A stretch of DNA of 64,000 bases from Alphaproteobacteria bacterium (GTDB taxonomy: Bacteria > Pseudomonadota > Alphaproteobacteria > Caulobacterales > Caulobacteraceae), in contig JAHJME010000027.1 in NCBI GenBank assembly GCA_018821435.1, positions 124,001 through 188,000 on the forward strand, read 5' to 3'. The position numbers and the translations under genes were made by a program. Below, one piece after another: positions 52,451-61,036 of the stretch. Within the stretch, counting starts at the first letter, position 1; every line of letters begins with the position of its first letter. A model generated the notes under the pieces. That model saw nothing but the letters and a program-made list of their open reading frames with translations. It was not told the DNA's origin and ran no database searches.

Positions 52451-54655
52451 ATGCGCCGCACGGCGACCCATCGACTCTTTGCGTCCGCGGCCGGCCTCGC
52501 GCTTGGCGTCGCCCTGACCACGCCCGCCGTCGCCGCCGACGAGGCCGACGCCAACCAGGTGGGCGAGGTGGTCGTCACCGCCCAGAAGCGCGAGCAGAAG
52601 CTTCAGGACGTGCCGCTGGCCGTCTCCGCCTTCGGCAGCGAGCAGCTTCAGGCCCAGTCGGTCCAGAGCCTGACCGACCTCAGCGCCAAGGTCCCCAACG
52701 TGGTCCTGGCGCCGGTCGGCGCCTATCCCTACGCCAGCGCCTTCTACATCCGCGGCCTCGGCTTCGCGGACGTGGAGTCCACCTTCGAGCCGGCGGTCGG
52801 CGTCGAGATGAACGGCGTCTACCTGGCCCGCAACAGCGGCGCCCTGCAGGACTTCTTCGACATCGAGTCCGTCGAGATTCTGCGCGGGCCCCAGGGCACG
52901 CTCTACGGCCGCAACACCATCGGCGGCGTGGTCAGCGTCCGCACCAAACAGGCCCGTCCCGGCGACCCCTTCAGCGGCGAGGTTCAAGGCACGGTGGGCG
53001 ACCACGGGCGGCGCGAGGCGCGCGTGGCGCTGAACTTGCCCGTCAGCGACGTCTTCGCCATCCGGGTCTCCGGTCTCTACAAGGACTACGACGGCTACAC
53101 GCGCAACGTGACCCTGAACAAGCGCCAGGGGAACAACGAGACGCTGTCCGGCCGGATCACCTTCAGCTTCAAGCCCAGCGACACGTTCGATGCCTCGCTG
53201 GTGGTGGATGGGGATCGCGAGCGCGGTTCGGGCGCGCCGTTCCGCAACGCCGCCCTGCCGGGCAACGTCTATTACAACTTCAGCCCCGACACCGGCACGG
53301 CGACGCCGCTGTTCCCGGCGGGCAATTCGAACCCCAAGGACCCCTACACGGTCTACGGCAACACCCCGATCTTCGCGCGGGTGGACACCTGGGGGGCGGC
53401 GTTCTCCGCCAACTGGCACACCGGCCTCGGCACGCTCACCAGCGTGACGGGCTACCGCAAGTTCGACGACCAGGTGCAGAGCGACTACGACGCCAGCCCG
53501 GTCAACTTCTTCTACGCCTATCGCGACCAGACCCACGAGCAGTTCAGCCAGGAAGTCCGGCTGGCCTCGGACGGCGGCGGCAAGCTCGACTACGTGGTGG
53601 GCGCCTATTACCTGAACCAGAACTACGACATCACCAACGCCCAGGGCGGCGCCATCTACGGCGCGGCCACGCCGGCCCAGCTCGCCAGCCAGAAGAACGT
53701 CGCCTACGCGCTGTTCGGCCAGGCCGACTATCACCTGTCGGAACAGCTGACCCTGACGGCGGGCGGCCGCTACAGCTACGAGAAGAAGACCTTCTTCAAC
53801 CAGCCGCTCTTCTTCCCGGCCGGCCGGACCTACAAGGACCACTGGGACAACTTCTCCCCGAAGGTCGGCGCGAACTACAAGTTCAATGACGACGTCATGG
53901 CCTACGCCAGCTGGTCGAAGGGCTTCCGCAGCGGGGGCTACAACGGCCGCGCCGCCTCCTTCACCTCGGCTGGCCCGTACGACGCCGAGACGGTGGAAAG
54001 CTTTGAAGCCGGCGTGAAGACCGAGCTGTTCGATCGCCGCCTGCGGCTGAACGGCGCCGTCTTCCACAGCACCTACAAGGACATGCAGGTCGGCACCCAG
54101 GGGCTGACCACGGCCGGGGTCTACGAGTCGATCGTCACCAACGCCGGCAAGGCCAGGTTCGACGGCGTCGAAGCCGAGGCCCTTTGGGTGGTCGGCGGCG
54201 GCTGGCGGATCAACGCCAACGCCTCCTATCTGGACGCCCGCTTCGTCTCGAACTTCACCGACTTCACCAGCGACGGGATCGCCAACCCCACCGACAACAG
54301 CGACCTGCCGCTGTCGTACGCGCCGGAATGGTCGGGCAGCGTCGGGGTGAACTACACCCGCGACCTGCAGTTCGGCGTGCTCACCTTCGCCGCGAACGCC
54401 GTCTACATGGACGACATCTACACCTCGGGCGGCGCCTTGAACCGGACCTCCAACGTCCAGGTCCGCCCGGCCAACACCCTCTACGACGCGACGATCGCCA
54501 TCGCCGGCGCCCAAGGTTGGCGGGTGGCGTTGTGGGGCAAGAACCTCACCGACAAGAAGGTGATCAACAACACCTTCGGCCTGGGCGCGCTGGGCAACCT
54601 GCGCATCTACCAGCCGCCGCGGACCTGGGGGCTCGACGTGGGCTACAAGTTCTAG
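52451..54655 (+). CDS. TonB-dependent outer-membrane receptor
   Basis: 734 residues. Signal peptide about 1-28 (cut after AVA), TonB-box-like VGEVVVTAQKR (37-47), plug domain with IRGLGF and VEILRGPQGTLYGRNTIGGVVSVRTK, then a 22-strand barrel ending in the C-terminal aromatic KF. It imports a scarce substrate through TonB/ExbBD energy. The form resembles Caulobacterales/Sphingomonadales receptors for plant or xenobiotic compounds, not clearly siderophores. The MFS gene starts directly after its stop, so both are one operon. ATG 52451 has GGGAGGA upstream. Confidence 0.93.
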   Translation: MRRTATHRLFASAAGLALGVALTTPAVAADEADANQVGEVVVTAQKREQKLQDVPLAVSAFGSEQLQAQSVQSLTDLSAKVPNVVLAPVGAYPYASAFYIRGLGFADVESTFEPAVGVEMNGVYLARNSGALQDFFDIESVEILRGPQGTLYGRNTIGGVVSVRTKQARPGDPFSGEVQGTVGDHGRREARVALNLPVSDVFAIRVSGLYKDYDGYTRNVTLNKRQGNNETLSGRITFSFKPSDTFDASLVVDGDRERGSGAPFRNAALPGNVYYNFSPDTGTATPLFPAGNSNPKDPYTVYGNTPIFARVDTWGAAFSANWHTGLGTLTSVTGYRKFDDQVQSDYDASPVNFFYAYRDQTHEQFSQEVRLASDGGGKLDYVVGAYYLNQNYDITNAQGGAIYGAATPAQLASQKNVAYALFGQADYHLSEQLTLTAGGRYSYEKKTFFNQPLFFPAGRTYKDHWDNFSPKVGANYKFNDDVMAYASWSKGFRSGGYNGRAASFTSAGPYDAETVESFEAGVKTELFDRRLRLNGAVFHSTYKDMQVGTQGLTTAGVYESIVTNAGKARFDGVEAEALWVVGGGWRINANASYLDARFVSNFTDFTSDGIANPTDNSDLPLSYAPEWSGSVGVNYTRDLQFGVLTFAANAVYMDDIYTSGGALNRTSNVQVRPANTLYDATIAIAGAQGWRVALWGKNLTDKKVINNTFGLGALGNLRIYQPPRTWGLDVGYKF

Positions 54656-56017
54656 ATGCCGCGCTCGCCCAGCTCTGACCGCGATCCCACGCCGGCCGAC
54701 CGCCGCTGGGCGCTGATCGTCCTGGTGGCCATCTCGACGGTAGCCTTCATCGACCGTTCGATCCTCAACACGGTGGGGCAGGCGATCAAGGACGACCTGA
54801 AGGTCTCGGACCTTCAGCTGGGCCTGCTGGGCGGGGCGGCGTTCGCCGTCCTGTACGGCCTCCTGGCCATTCCGGTCGCGCGGCTGGCCGAGCATCGCAG
54901 CCGGGTGGCGATCATCAGCATCGCGGTCGCCGTCTGGTCGGCGATGACCGCGCTCAGCGGGTTCGCCAACTCGTTCACCCACCTGCTGCTGGCCCGGATC
55001 GGGGTCGGCGTGGGCGAGGCGGGCGCCGGAGCGCCGTCGCAGTCGCTGCTGTCGGACTACTATCCGCCGGAGAAGCGGGCTTCGGTGTTCAGCATCCTGG
55101 GCCTGGCCACGCCGCTGGGCATCATCATCGGCGGCCTGGGCGGGGCGGTCGTGGCGCAGCAGTTCGGCTGGCGCGCGGCATTCCTGATCGTCGGCGCGCC
55201 GGGCCTGGTCATCGCGCTGATCGCCTGGCTGACCCTGAAGGAGCCGCCGCGAGGCTTCTCGGAAGGCCGCCGCGACCAGGGCGCGCCGCCGCCGTTGAGC
55301 GCGGTGCTGACGCGCCTCGGCGCCAGCCGCACCTTCCGCCACTTCCTGATCGCCGCCGTGATCATCAACTTCGTCGGCTTCAGCGGCATGAGCTTCCTGC
55401 ACCCGTTCCTGGTGCGGACGTTCAACGTCGACTACACGACCGCCGCCTTCGCCTTCGTCATCGTCAACTCGATCTCGCTGGCCGGCGGCTACCTGGCGGG
55501 CGGCTTCATCACCGACCGCCTCGTGAAGCGCGACCTGCGCTGGTACGCCTGGGCGCCGGCGATCGGCATGGCGCTGGCGGCGCCGGCGTACATTGCCGGC
55601 TTCCTCCAGACCCAGTGGATCGCCGCCATCCTGGTGCTGATCCTGCCGGGCCTGTTCTCGGGCGTCTATTTCGGCCCGACCTTCGCCGTGACCCACAATC
55701 TGGTCGAGCCGCGCATGCGGGCCTCGGCGACCGCGCTGCTTTCGGTGGTGATGAGCCTGGTCGGCATGACCACCGGCCCGGTCGTCACCGGCTGGCTCAG
55801 CGACCTGTTCGCGGCCCGGGCCTTCACGCTCGGCGACTACGCCGCCTGCTCGGCGGACGGCGGTGCGGCGGACCTGACCGAGGCCTGCCGCGTGGCCTCG
55901 GCCGTCGGCATCCGCAACGCCCTGGTGGTGATCGTGACGCTGTTCTGGTGGGCCTCGCTGCACTACCTGCTGGCCGCCCGCAGCATCCGCGCCGAACTCC
56001 AGTCGAAGCCGGCATAG
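54656..56017 (+). CDS. Spinster-type MFS transporter
   Basis: 453 residues, 12 membrane segments. N-terminal ISTVAFIDRSILNTVGQAIKDDLKVSDLQLGLLGGAAFAVLYGLLAIPVARLAEHRSR and GVGEAGAGAPSQSLLSDYYPPEKRA are typical of the bacterial spinster-like MFS group. The ATG abuts the receptor stop. The pairing suggests inner-membrane passage of the compound that the TonB receptor brings into the periplasm. Many neighbours of such pairs are aromatic or terpenoid catabolic genes, but none is next to it here. Confidence 0.9.
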   Translation: MPRSPSSDRDPTPADRRWALIVLVAISTVAFIDRSILNTVGQAIKDDLKVSDLQLGLLGGAAFAVLYGLLAIPVARLAEHRSRVAIISIAVAVWSAMTALSGFANSFTHLLLARIGVGVGEAGAGAPSQSLLSDYYPPEKRASVFSILGLATPLGIIIGGLGGAVVAQQFGWRAAFLIVGAPGLVIALIAWLTLKEPPRGFSEGRRDQGAPPPLSAVLTRLGASRTFRHFLIAAVIINFVGFSGMSFLHPFLVRTFNVDYTTAAFAFVIVNSISLAGGYLAGGFITDRLVKRDLRWYAWAPAIGMALAAPAYIAGFLQTQWIAAILVLILPGLFSGVYFGPTFAVTHNLVEPRMRASATALLSVVMSLVGMTTGPVVTGWLSDLFAARAFTLGDYAACSADGGAADLTEACRVASAVGIRNALVVIVTLFWWASLHYLLAARSIRAELQSKPA

Positions 56018-56024
56018 GGCCTCA

Positions 56025-56042
56025 TCCCCGCGCAGGCGGGGA
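56025..56042. terminator. REP-like hairpin between convergent genes
   Basis: TCCCCGC (56025-56031) and GCGGGGA (56036-56042), in the context CATCCC...GGGACCC like the repeats at 16404. Sits 8 nt after the MFS stop and 23 nt before the PEP-CTERM stop; likely terminates both. Confidence 0.55.
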
Positions 56043-56064
56043 CCCCGGCTTGCCCGGACCGCGC

Positions 56065-56754
56065 CTAGGCGGTCACGTGTTGCCGGCCACGGTTCACCCG
56101 CAGGGCGCCGCCGAGCACGGCGAAGCCGGACATCATCAGCGCCCAGGTGGCGGGCTCCGGCACGGCCGAGATCACACCGCCCGAGGCCGATGTGACCGTC
56201 ATCTCAAAATAGACGCCCCGGTCGTTGAGTGTCCCGAGCACGATCAGGTACGTCGGAGACTGCAATGGAGACGACAGCGCGTAGGATTGTCCGAACGTCG
56301 CGGGCAGTCCCGAGCCGACGCCGGCGGCGCCGGCCAGGATGTTGAGCTCGCCCACGCCGCTCGCCTGGTACACAACCGAATTGGCTACATCGAGTTGACC
56401 GCCGCTGGAGAAGATCTGCGAACGCGATTGCACGATGTTGTCGATGAAGCTCTCGGTATAGCCGTTGATGGTGATGAACGCCGTCACCGGGGCGGATGCG
56501 CCGCTGATGGATCCGCCCTCGATGGTCTGGCCGTCCGGGCCATCGACGATCCCCGAGCCTAGGTCTGTGTCCGTCACGAATCTGACCGTGAACGCTTCAC
56601 CGCCGGAGAGGCCGCCGAACAGGCCGCCGTCGACCGCGAGCGCGACCGTACCCGTGTAAAGCTGCTCGTAAACGAGGGCGCTCGCGCTTCCCACGGCTCC
56701 CAGCGCGATGGACGCCGCCAGGGCGCTGGCGCCCAGAAGGTGCTTGATATTCAT
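56065..56754 (-). CDS. PEPxxWA-CTERM exported protein
   Basis: 229 residues from ATG 56754. Signal peptide about 1-27 (ALAASIALGAVGSASA), a beta-rich domain with YTGTVALAVDGGLFGGLSGGEAFTVRF and GVYFEMTVTSASG, and the sorting tail AVPEPATWALMMSGFAVLGGALRVNRGRQ. It is the second protein of this kind in the window, unlike the first in its domain. The exosortase is not nearby. Upstream 56755-56938 holds no recognised gene. Confidence 0.85.
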   Translation of the reverse strand: MNIKHLLGASALAASIALGAVGSASALVYEQLYTGTVALAVDGGLFGGLSGGEAFTVRFVTDTDLGSGIVDGPDGQTIEGGSISGASAPVTAFITINGYTESFIDNIVQSRSQIFSSGGQLDVANSVVYQASGVGELNILAGAAGVGSGLPATFGQSYALSSPLQSPTYLIVLGTLNDRGVYFEMTVTSASGGVISAVPEPATWALMMSGFAVLGGALRVNRGRQHVTA

Positions 56755-56938
56755 TTGCCCAACCCGAGTTTTTACGCTTCGACGCCTCGGATCACGGCGG
56801 CTTCGGACGGTCAATGAGGCGGCCGGCGCGGATCAACCTGCAAGGGATTTTCCGATGCAGTTTGAGACGGCAGGTCGAATCCCGGTCGCGTCGGCGTTGC
56901 GCCAATAACGGACTTAGGTCATCGCGCCCGGGCGCTTC

Positions 56939-57541
56939 CTAGACCCGCCGGTACTCCATCTTCGAGCCGTCCTCGAGCTTGCCCTGCAGCGCCAGCCAGT
57001 TGCCCGAGGCGTCGTAATAGTCGTCGATCTCGGCTTCGCCGCGCACCTGCCAGTGGCCGGTCTTCACCTTTGTGCAGGTCACCTTCAGCAGCTTGCCTTC
57101 CTGCTGGTTGAACAGCGGCTTGCCGAAGCTGGCCTGGTTCCAGTGGCTGAAAGGCACGGTGTCGGCCGGCGCGCGGATGGCGCCCTTCGGACCGGTGATC
57201 TGTACGAAGCCCGGCATGGCCTTGGCCGAGACCTTCTGGATCTTGCCGTTGCCGTTGGTGTTTGCCTCGATGCTGGACCATTTGCCGCCGGCCCAGCGCT
57301 CGGTGGCGTTGTGCTTGTACTTGTAGACCGGGACCGGGCCGACCTTCACCACCATGTCGACGTCGGTGACGACCGTGCGGTTGTCGTCGTCGCCGGTGAA
57401 GCTCATCTGGTGTTCGCCCACCTTGGTCCCGTTGCGGAAGACCTGGAACGCCAGGCGGTTGGGCGCCGCCAGCGCGGTTCCGGGGATCAGCAGGCCCACG
57501 CCCGCCACGATCAGCTCGCGCCGTCCAAGTCCAAGGCTCAT
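56939..57541 (-). CDS. DUF6134-like exported protein
   Basis: 200 residues. Twin-Arg-like start MSLGLGRRELIVAGVGLL and signal end ALAAP, then a beta-rich domain: LAFQVFRNGTKVGEHQMSF, VVKVGPVPVYKYKHNATERW, QVRGEAEIDDYYDASGNWLALQGKLEDGSKMEYR. The pattern of N-terminal strands and the final EYRRV fit DUF6134, a periplasmic barrel-like family of unknown role. ATG 57541 begins the signal peptide properly; 57565 adds eight residues. A small gene and a transglutaminase lie upstream on the same strand. Confidence 0.78.
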   Translation of the reverse strand: MSLGLGRRELIVAGVGLLIPGTALAAPNRLAFQVFRNGTKVGEHQMSFTGDDDNRTVVTDVDMVVKVGPVPVYKYKHNATERWAGGKWSSIEANTNGNGKIQKVSAKAMPGFVQITGPKGAIRAPADTVPFSHWNQASFGKPLFNQQEGKLLKVTCTKVKTGHWQVRGEAEIDDYYDASGNWLALQGKLEDGSKMEYRRV

Positions 57542-57594
57542 GTCAAACGTCCTCAAGCGCCCCACGCGCCAGCCTGGCGGGCTATACGGGCGGA

Positions 57595-57741
57595 TCAGTG
57601 TCCCGGACGCGGCTTATAGCTGCGAGGCTCGCGGACGGGCAGGGGCTTTTCGGCGGCCTTCTGGCCGTGCTGCGGCGTCGCGCAGACCTTCATGAACGGA
57701 TAGGCCAGCGCCTGACCTTGCTGCTGCAAGCCGCGGGTCAT
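57595..57741 (-). CDS. Candidate 48-aa small basic protein
   Basis: 48 residues, starting MTRGLQQQGQALAYPFMKVCATPQHG and ending in a basic Pro-rich stretch (EPRSYKPRPGH). The ATG at 57741 has a strong AGGGAGG 7 nt upstream; an in-frame ATG at 57774 adds 11 acidic residues. It lies 36 bp after the transglutaminase stop and 53 bp before the DUF6134 gene, same strand, so it is likely in one operon. It contains one Cys and has no membrane segment. Function unknown. Confidence 0.6.
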   Translation of the reverse strand: MTRGLQQQGQALAYPFMKVCATPQHGQKAAEKPLPVREPRSYKPRPGH

Positions 57742-57777
57742 GGGCGTGTCCTCCCTGTCGTCTGCGTCACTCATGAC

Positions 57778-58656
57778 TCACGCGGCGGCCTGAAGCGAGC
57801 CGACCGGCCGCACATCCACGTGAACGCTGAGGTTGGTCGCGCCCGGGTCGCCGTAGATCGAGCCGCTGATCGGTGCGGCTTCCTGCGGCGTCCGCGCCAT
57901 GGCCACCGGGATCAGGTCGCCGCTCTCGGCGAGGGCGTTGGTGGGATCGAACTCGGTCCAGCCCAGGTCGGGCAGGAACACCTCGCACCAGGCGTGGGTC
58001 GCGCCCGCGCCGCGCATGGCGCTGTGGGCGGGTGAATAGAGATAGCCGGTGACGAACCGCGCCGCGTAGCCCAGCCGCCGCAGCGCCTCCACCATGAGCC
58101 AGGCGAAGTCGCGGCAGGTGCCGGCGCCCAGCTTCACCGTGTGCGACGGCTCCTGCGCCGCCCCCAGGTCGCGGCCCTGGTATTCGAAGGTGTCGTGGAT
58201 CGTCTGGTTCAGCCGTAGCAGGAACTCCAGCGCCGGCTCGTGCGCCCCGCCGATGTGGTTGCGCAGCCACTTCAGCAGGTCGCCGTCGGCGTCCGCGGTA
58301 GCCGGCTCAAGGAACGGCGCCAGCACCGCCCGGTCGACGGGCGTGTACACGATCGGCGTCGCCGTCTGCGGGTCCTCGATCTCCAGGTCCGCCAGGTCGG
58401 CCGGATAGCGCTCGATCACCAGTTCGCTGGTGATGGACAGGGTGGTCGACGGGCCCTGGGGCGTGAAGCAGCACACCGAATTGCCCAGCGCGTCGTAGAT
58501 CCAGCGCGTCTCGCCCCGCGGCGACAGGGTCATGACGGCATCGACCACCCGGATCGCGTGGGTGTCCCGGGGCCGCAGCAGCAGTCGGTGGGTCGCGAAC
58601 GAGACGGGGCGCTCGTAGGTGTAGAAGGTCTCGTGGCGGATACTCAGGCGGGTCAT
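57778..58656 (-). CDS. Transglutaminase-like cysteine protease family protein
   Basis: 292 residues. N-terminal immunoglobulin-like part starting MTRLSIRHETFYTYERPV, then the transglutaminase core with the triad Cys in GAGTCRDFAWLMVEALR, His in THAWCEVFLPDLGW, and Asp in EFDPTN. Members are cytoplasmic or periplasmic proteins in many bacteria that may be amidases or proteases; they often accompany the circularly permuted ATP-grasp (DUF403) genes, which are absent here. It diverges from the oxidoreductase at 58716 across 59 bp. Confidence 0.88.
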   Translation of the reverse strand: MTRLSIRHETFYTYERPVSFATHRLLLRPRDTHAIRVVDAVMTLSPRGETRWIYDALGNSVCCFTPQGPSTTLSITSELVIERYPADLADLEIEDPQTATPIVYTPVDRAVLAPFLEPATADADGDLLKWLRNHIGGAHEPALEFLLRLNQTIHDTFEYQGRDLGAAQEPSHTVKLGAGTCRDFAWLMVEALRRLGYAARFVTGYLYSPAHSAMRGAGATHAWCEVFLPDLGWTEFDPTNALAESGDLIPVAMARTPQEAAPISGSIYGDPGATNLSVHVDVRPVGSLQAAA

Positions 58657-58715
58657 GCGGGCGGAACAACCCGGAGCGGTTGCGGTTCCGCCCATCCCCG
58701 TGCCAATCCAACGGC

Positions 58716-60311
58716 ATGACGACGGACGTGATCATCATCGGCGGCGGCCACAACGGGCTAACCTGCGCCGCCTACCTCGCCGCCACCGGCCTCAAGGTCA
58801 CCGTGCTGGAGCGCCGGAGCGTGCTGGGCGGGGCGGCCGTGACCGAGGAATTCCACCCCGGCTTCCGCAACTCCGTGGCCAGCTACACGGTCTCGCTGCT
58901 GAACCCCAAGGTGATCGCCGACCTGGAGCTGCCCCGCCACGGCCTGAAGGTGGTCGAGCGGAAGATGGCCAACTTCCTGCCCCTGGACGGCGACCACTTC
59001 TTCGTCGGCGAGGGCCGCACCCAGTCCGAGACCGCCCGCTTCTCGCAAAAGGACGCCGAGCGGCTGCCCGCCTACTGGAACCGCCTGGACGCCATCGCCG
59101 ACGTGCTGCGCGACCTGGTGATCCAGACGCCGCCGAACCTGGTCGAAGGCGGGCTCAAAGAGGCGATCCCCGAGCTGATCAAGAGCGCCGTCATCGGCCG
59201 TAAGCTCGCGCGCCTGGACATGACCGCCAAGCGCGACCTGCTGGCGCTGTTCTCCCAGTCGGCCGGCGAGTGGCTGGACGGCTGGTTCGAGAGCGACCCG
59301 ATCAAGGCCGCCTACGGCTTCGACGGGGTCGTGGGCAACTACGCCAGCCCCTACACGCCCGGCTCGGCCTACGTCCTGCTGCACCACGTGTTCGGCGAGG
59401 TGAACGGCAAGAAGGGCGCCTGGGGCCACGCCATCGGCGGCATGGGCGCGATCAGCCAGGCCATGGCGGCCTGCTGCCGCGAGCGCGGCGTCGAGCTGCG
59501 GACGGACGTCACCGTGTCGGAGGTGCTGACCGAGAAGGGCCGCGCCACCGGCGTCGTCACCGCGACCGGCGAGGTGCTGAAGGCCCGCGCCGTGGTCTCC
59601 AACCTGCACCCGCAACTGCTGTTCCAGACACTGGTCGATCCGGGCGTCCAGCCCGCCGACTTCGTGGAGCGGATCGCCCGCTACCGCTCCGGCTCGGCCA
59701 CCTTCCGGATGAACGTGGCGCTCAGCGAGTTGCCCAGCTTCACGGTCGCGCCCGGACCCGGCGACCACATGACCGGCGGCATCATCATCGCGCCCACCAT
59801 GGCCTATATGGAGCGCGCCTACGACGACTGCCGCGCCCATGGCTGGTCGAAGGCGCCCATCGTCGAGGTGCTGATCCCGTCGACCCTGGACGACAGCCTG
59901 GCCCCCGCCGGCCAGCACGTCGCCAGCCTGTTCTGCCAGCACGTGGCCCCGGAGCTGTCCGGCGGCCGCGCCTGGGACGACCACCGCGACGAGGTCGCCG
60001 ACCTGATGATCGCCACGGTCGAGCAGCACGCCCCCGGCTTCGCGAAATCCGTCATCGGCCGCCAGGTGCTCAGCCCCCTCGACCTGGAGCGCACCTTCGG
60101 CCTGGTCAACGGCGACATCATGCACGGCCGCCTCAGCCTGGATCAGCTGTTCAGCGCCCGCCCGGTCCTGGGCGCCGGCGACTACCGCACCCCGGTGAAG
60201 GGCCTCTACCAGTGCGGGGCGGGCACGCACCCCGGCGGCGGCGTCACCGGCGCGCCCGGCCACAACGCCGCGGCCGAGATCCTCAAGGACGTCCGGCGCC
60301 GTCGGGTTTAG
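58716..60311 (+). CDS. FAD-dependent oxidoreductase, PYROXD2/phytoene-desaturase-like
   Basis: 531 residues. N-terminal FAD-binding GxGxxG in VIIIGGGHNGLTCAAYLA, then LERRSVLGGAAVTEEFHPGF, a central GGMGAISQAMAACCRERGVEL, and C-terminal GLYQCGAGTHPGGGVTGAPGHNAA. This is the PYROXD2-like branch of the phytoene-desaturase/amine-oxidase superfamily; human PYROXD2 is mitochondrial with unknown substrate. No carotenoid genes are near, so carotenoid synthesis is unlikely. ATG 58716 begins the FAD motif at the right distance. Confidence 0.87.
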   Translation: MTTDVIIIGGGHNGLTCAAYLAATGLKVTVLERRSVLGGAAVTEEFHPGFRNSVASYTVSLLNPKVIADLELPRHGLKVVERKMANFLPLDGDHFFVGEGRTQSETARFSQKDAERLPAYWNRLDAIADVLRDLVIQTPPNLVEGGLKEAIPELIKSAVIGRKLARLDMTAKRDLLALFSQSAGEWLDGWFESDPIKAAYGFDGVVGNYASPYTPGSAYVLLHHVFGEVNGKKGAWGHAIGGMGAISQAMAACCRERGVELRTDVTVSEVLTEKGRATGVVTATGEVLKARAVVSNLHPQLLFQTLVDPGVQPADFVERIARYRSGSATFRMNVALSELPSFTVAPGPGDHMTGGIIIAPTMAYMERAYDDCRAHGWSKAPIVEVLIPSTLDDSLAPAGQHVASLFCQHVAPELSGGRAWDDHRDEVADLMIATVEQHAPGFAKSVIGRQVLSPLDLERTFGLVNGDIMHGRLSLDQLFSARPVLGAGDYRTPVKGLYQCGAGTHPGGGVTGAPGHNAAAEILKDVRRRRV

Positions 60312-60358
60312 CGCCGGCCCTTGCGCCGGAGACCCATGCCCCGGCAAATGGGCCGCAC

Positions 60359-61036
60359 ATGGATCTGCTGCGTTTCTTCCGGTCGCTCGAAGAGTTCCTC
60401 TACGAGGTGATGACCTGGCTGCTGCTCTATCCGAGCACCCTGTGGCGCGTCGTCCGTCATCCCGCCCGCATGGTCATCCAGACCGAGGCCGAGCTCAATG
60501 CGCGCGAGGACGACCAGTTCATCGACCTGGTGAGCCCGCCGCTGTTTCTGATCCTGTCCCTGCTGCTGGCGCATGCGCTGGAGCTGGGGATGCACGCCAA
60601 TACGGCGGCGGCGGCGACCACGGATCTGGGCAAAGCGATCATGGCGTCGGACAACAACCTGCTGATCTTCCGGACCATAATCTTCAGCCTGTTCCCGCTG
60701 CTGATGGCCCAGGGCCTGCTGCGGCGCCAGGGCAAGCCGCTGAACCGCAAGGTGCTGCGGCGGCCGTTCTACCTGCAGTGCTACTACGCCACGCCGTTGG
60801 CGCTGTTCACCTCGGCAGGCGTCAGCCTGCGGCACTCTCCGCTCGTCGCGGTCCAGGTGGCGGCGGGCGGCCTGATCATCGCGGGGCTGATCTGGTATCT
60901 CGCGGCGGAGACGAACTGGTTCCGCACCCAACTGGCGATCGGCGGCCTCCGGGCGTTCGGCCTGGCGCTGAAGTTTTTCGCCATCGGTGTCGTGCTGAGC
61001 GTGCTGATCGCCTTGGCGATCTTCGGGCTGGGTTAG
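60359..61036 (+). CDS. Multi-span membrane protein (YIP1/permease-like)
   Basis: 225 residues. Amphipathic start MDLLRFFRSLEEFLYEVMTWLLLYPSTLWRVVRHP, then hydrophobic segments near 58-76, 105-122, 140-158, 165-184 and 202-224. An R/K-rich loop LRRQGKPLNRKVLRRPFYLQCYY separates the second and third. The start and spacing resemble small membrane proteins annotated as permeases. There is no enzyme motif. It is convergent with 61033-62154 (4-base overlap). Confidence 0.7.
   Translation: MDLLRFFRSLEEFLYEVMTWLLLYPSTLWRVVRHPARMVIQTEAELNAREDDQFIDLVSPPLFLILSLLLAHALELGMHANTAAAATTDLGKAIMASDNNLLIFRTIIFSLFPLLMAQGLLRRQGKPLNRKVLRRPFYLQCYYATPLALFTSAGVSLRHSPLVAVQVAAGGLIIAGLIWYLAAETNWFRTQLAIGGLRAFGLALKFFAIGVVLSVLIALAIFGLG

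Noticed and set aside
52361..55963. A 1200-codon minus-strand open frame
   Set aside because: It is antisense to the TonB receptor and MFS genes. The translation is compositionally biased and has no domain, an artefact of high GC.
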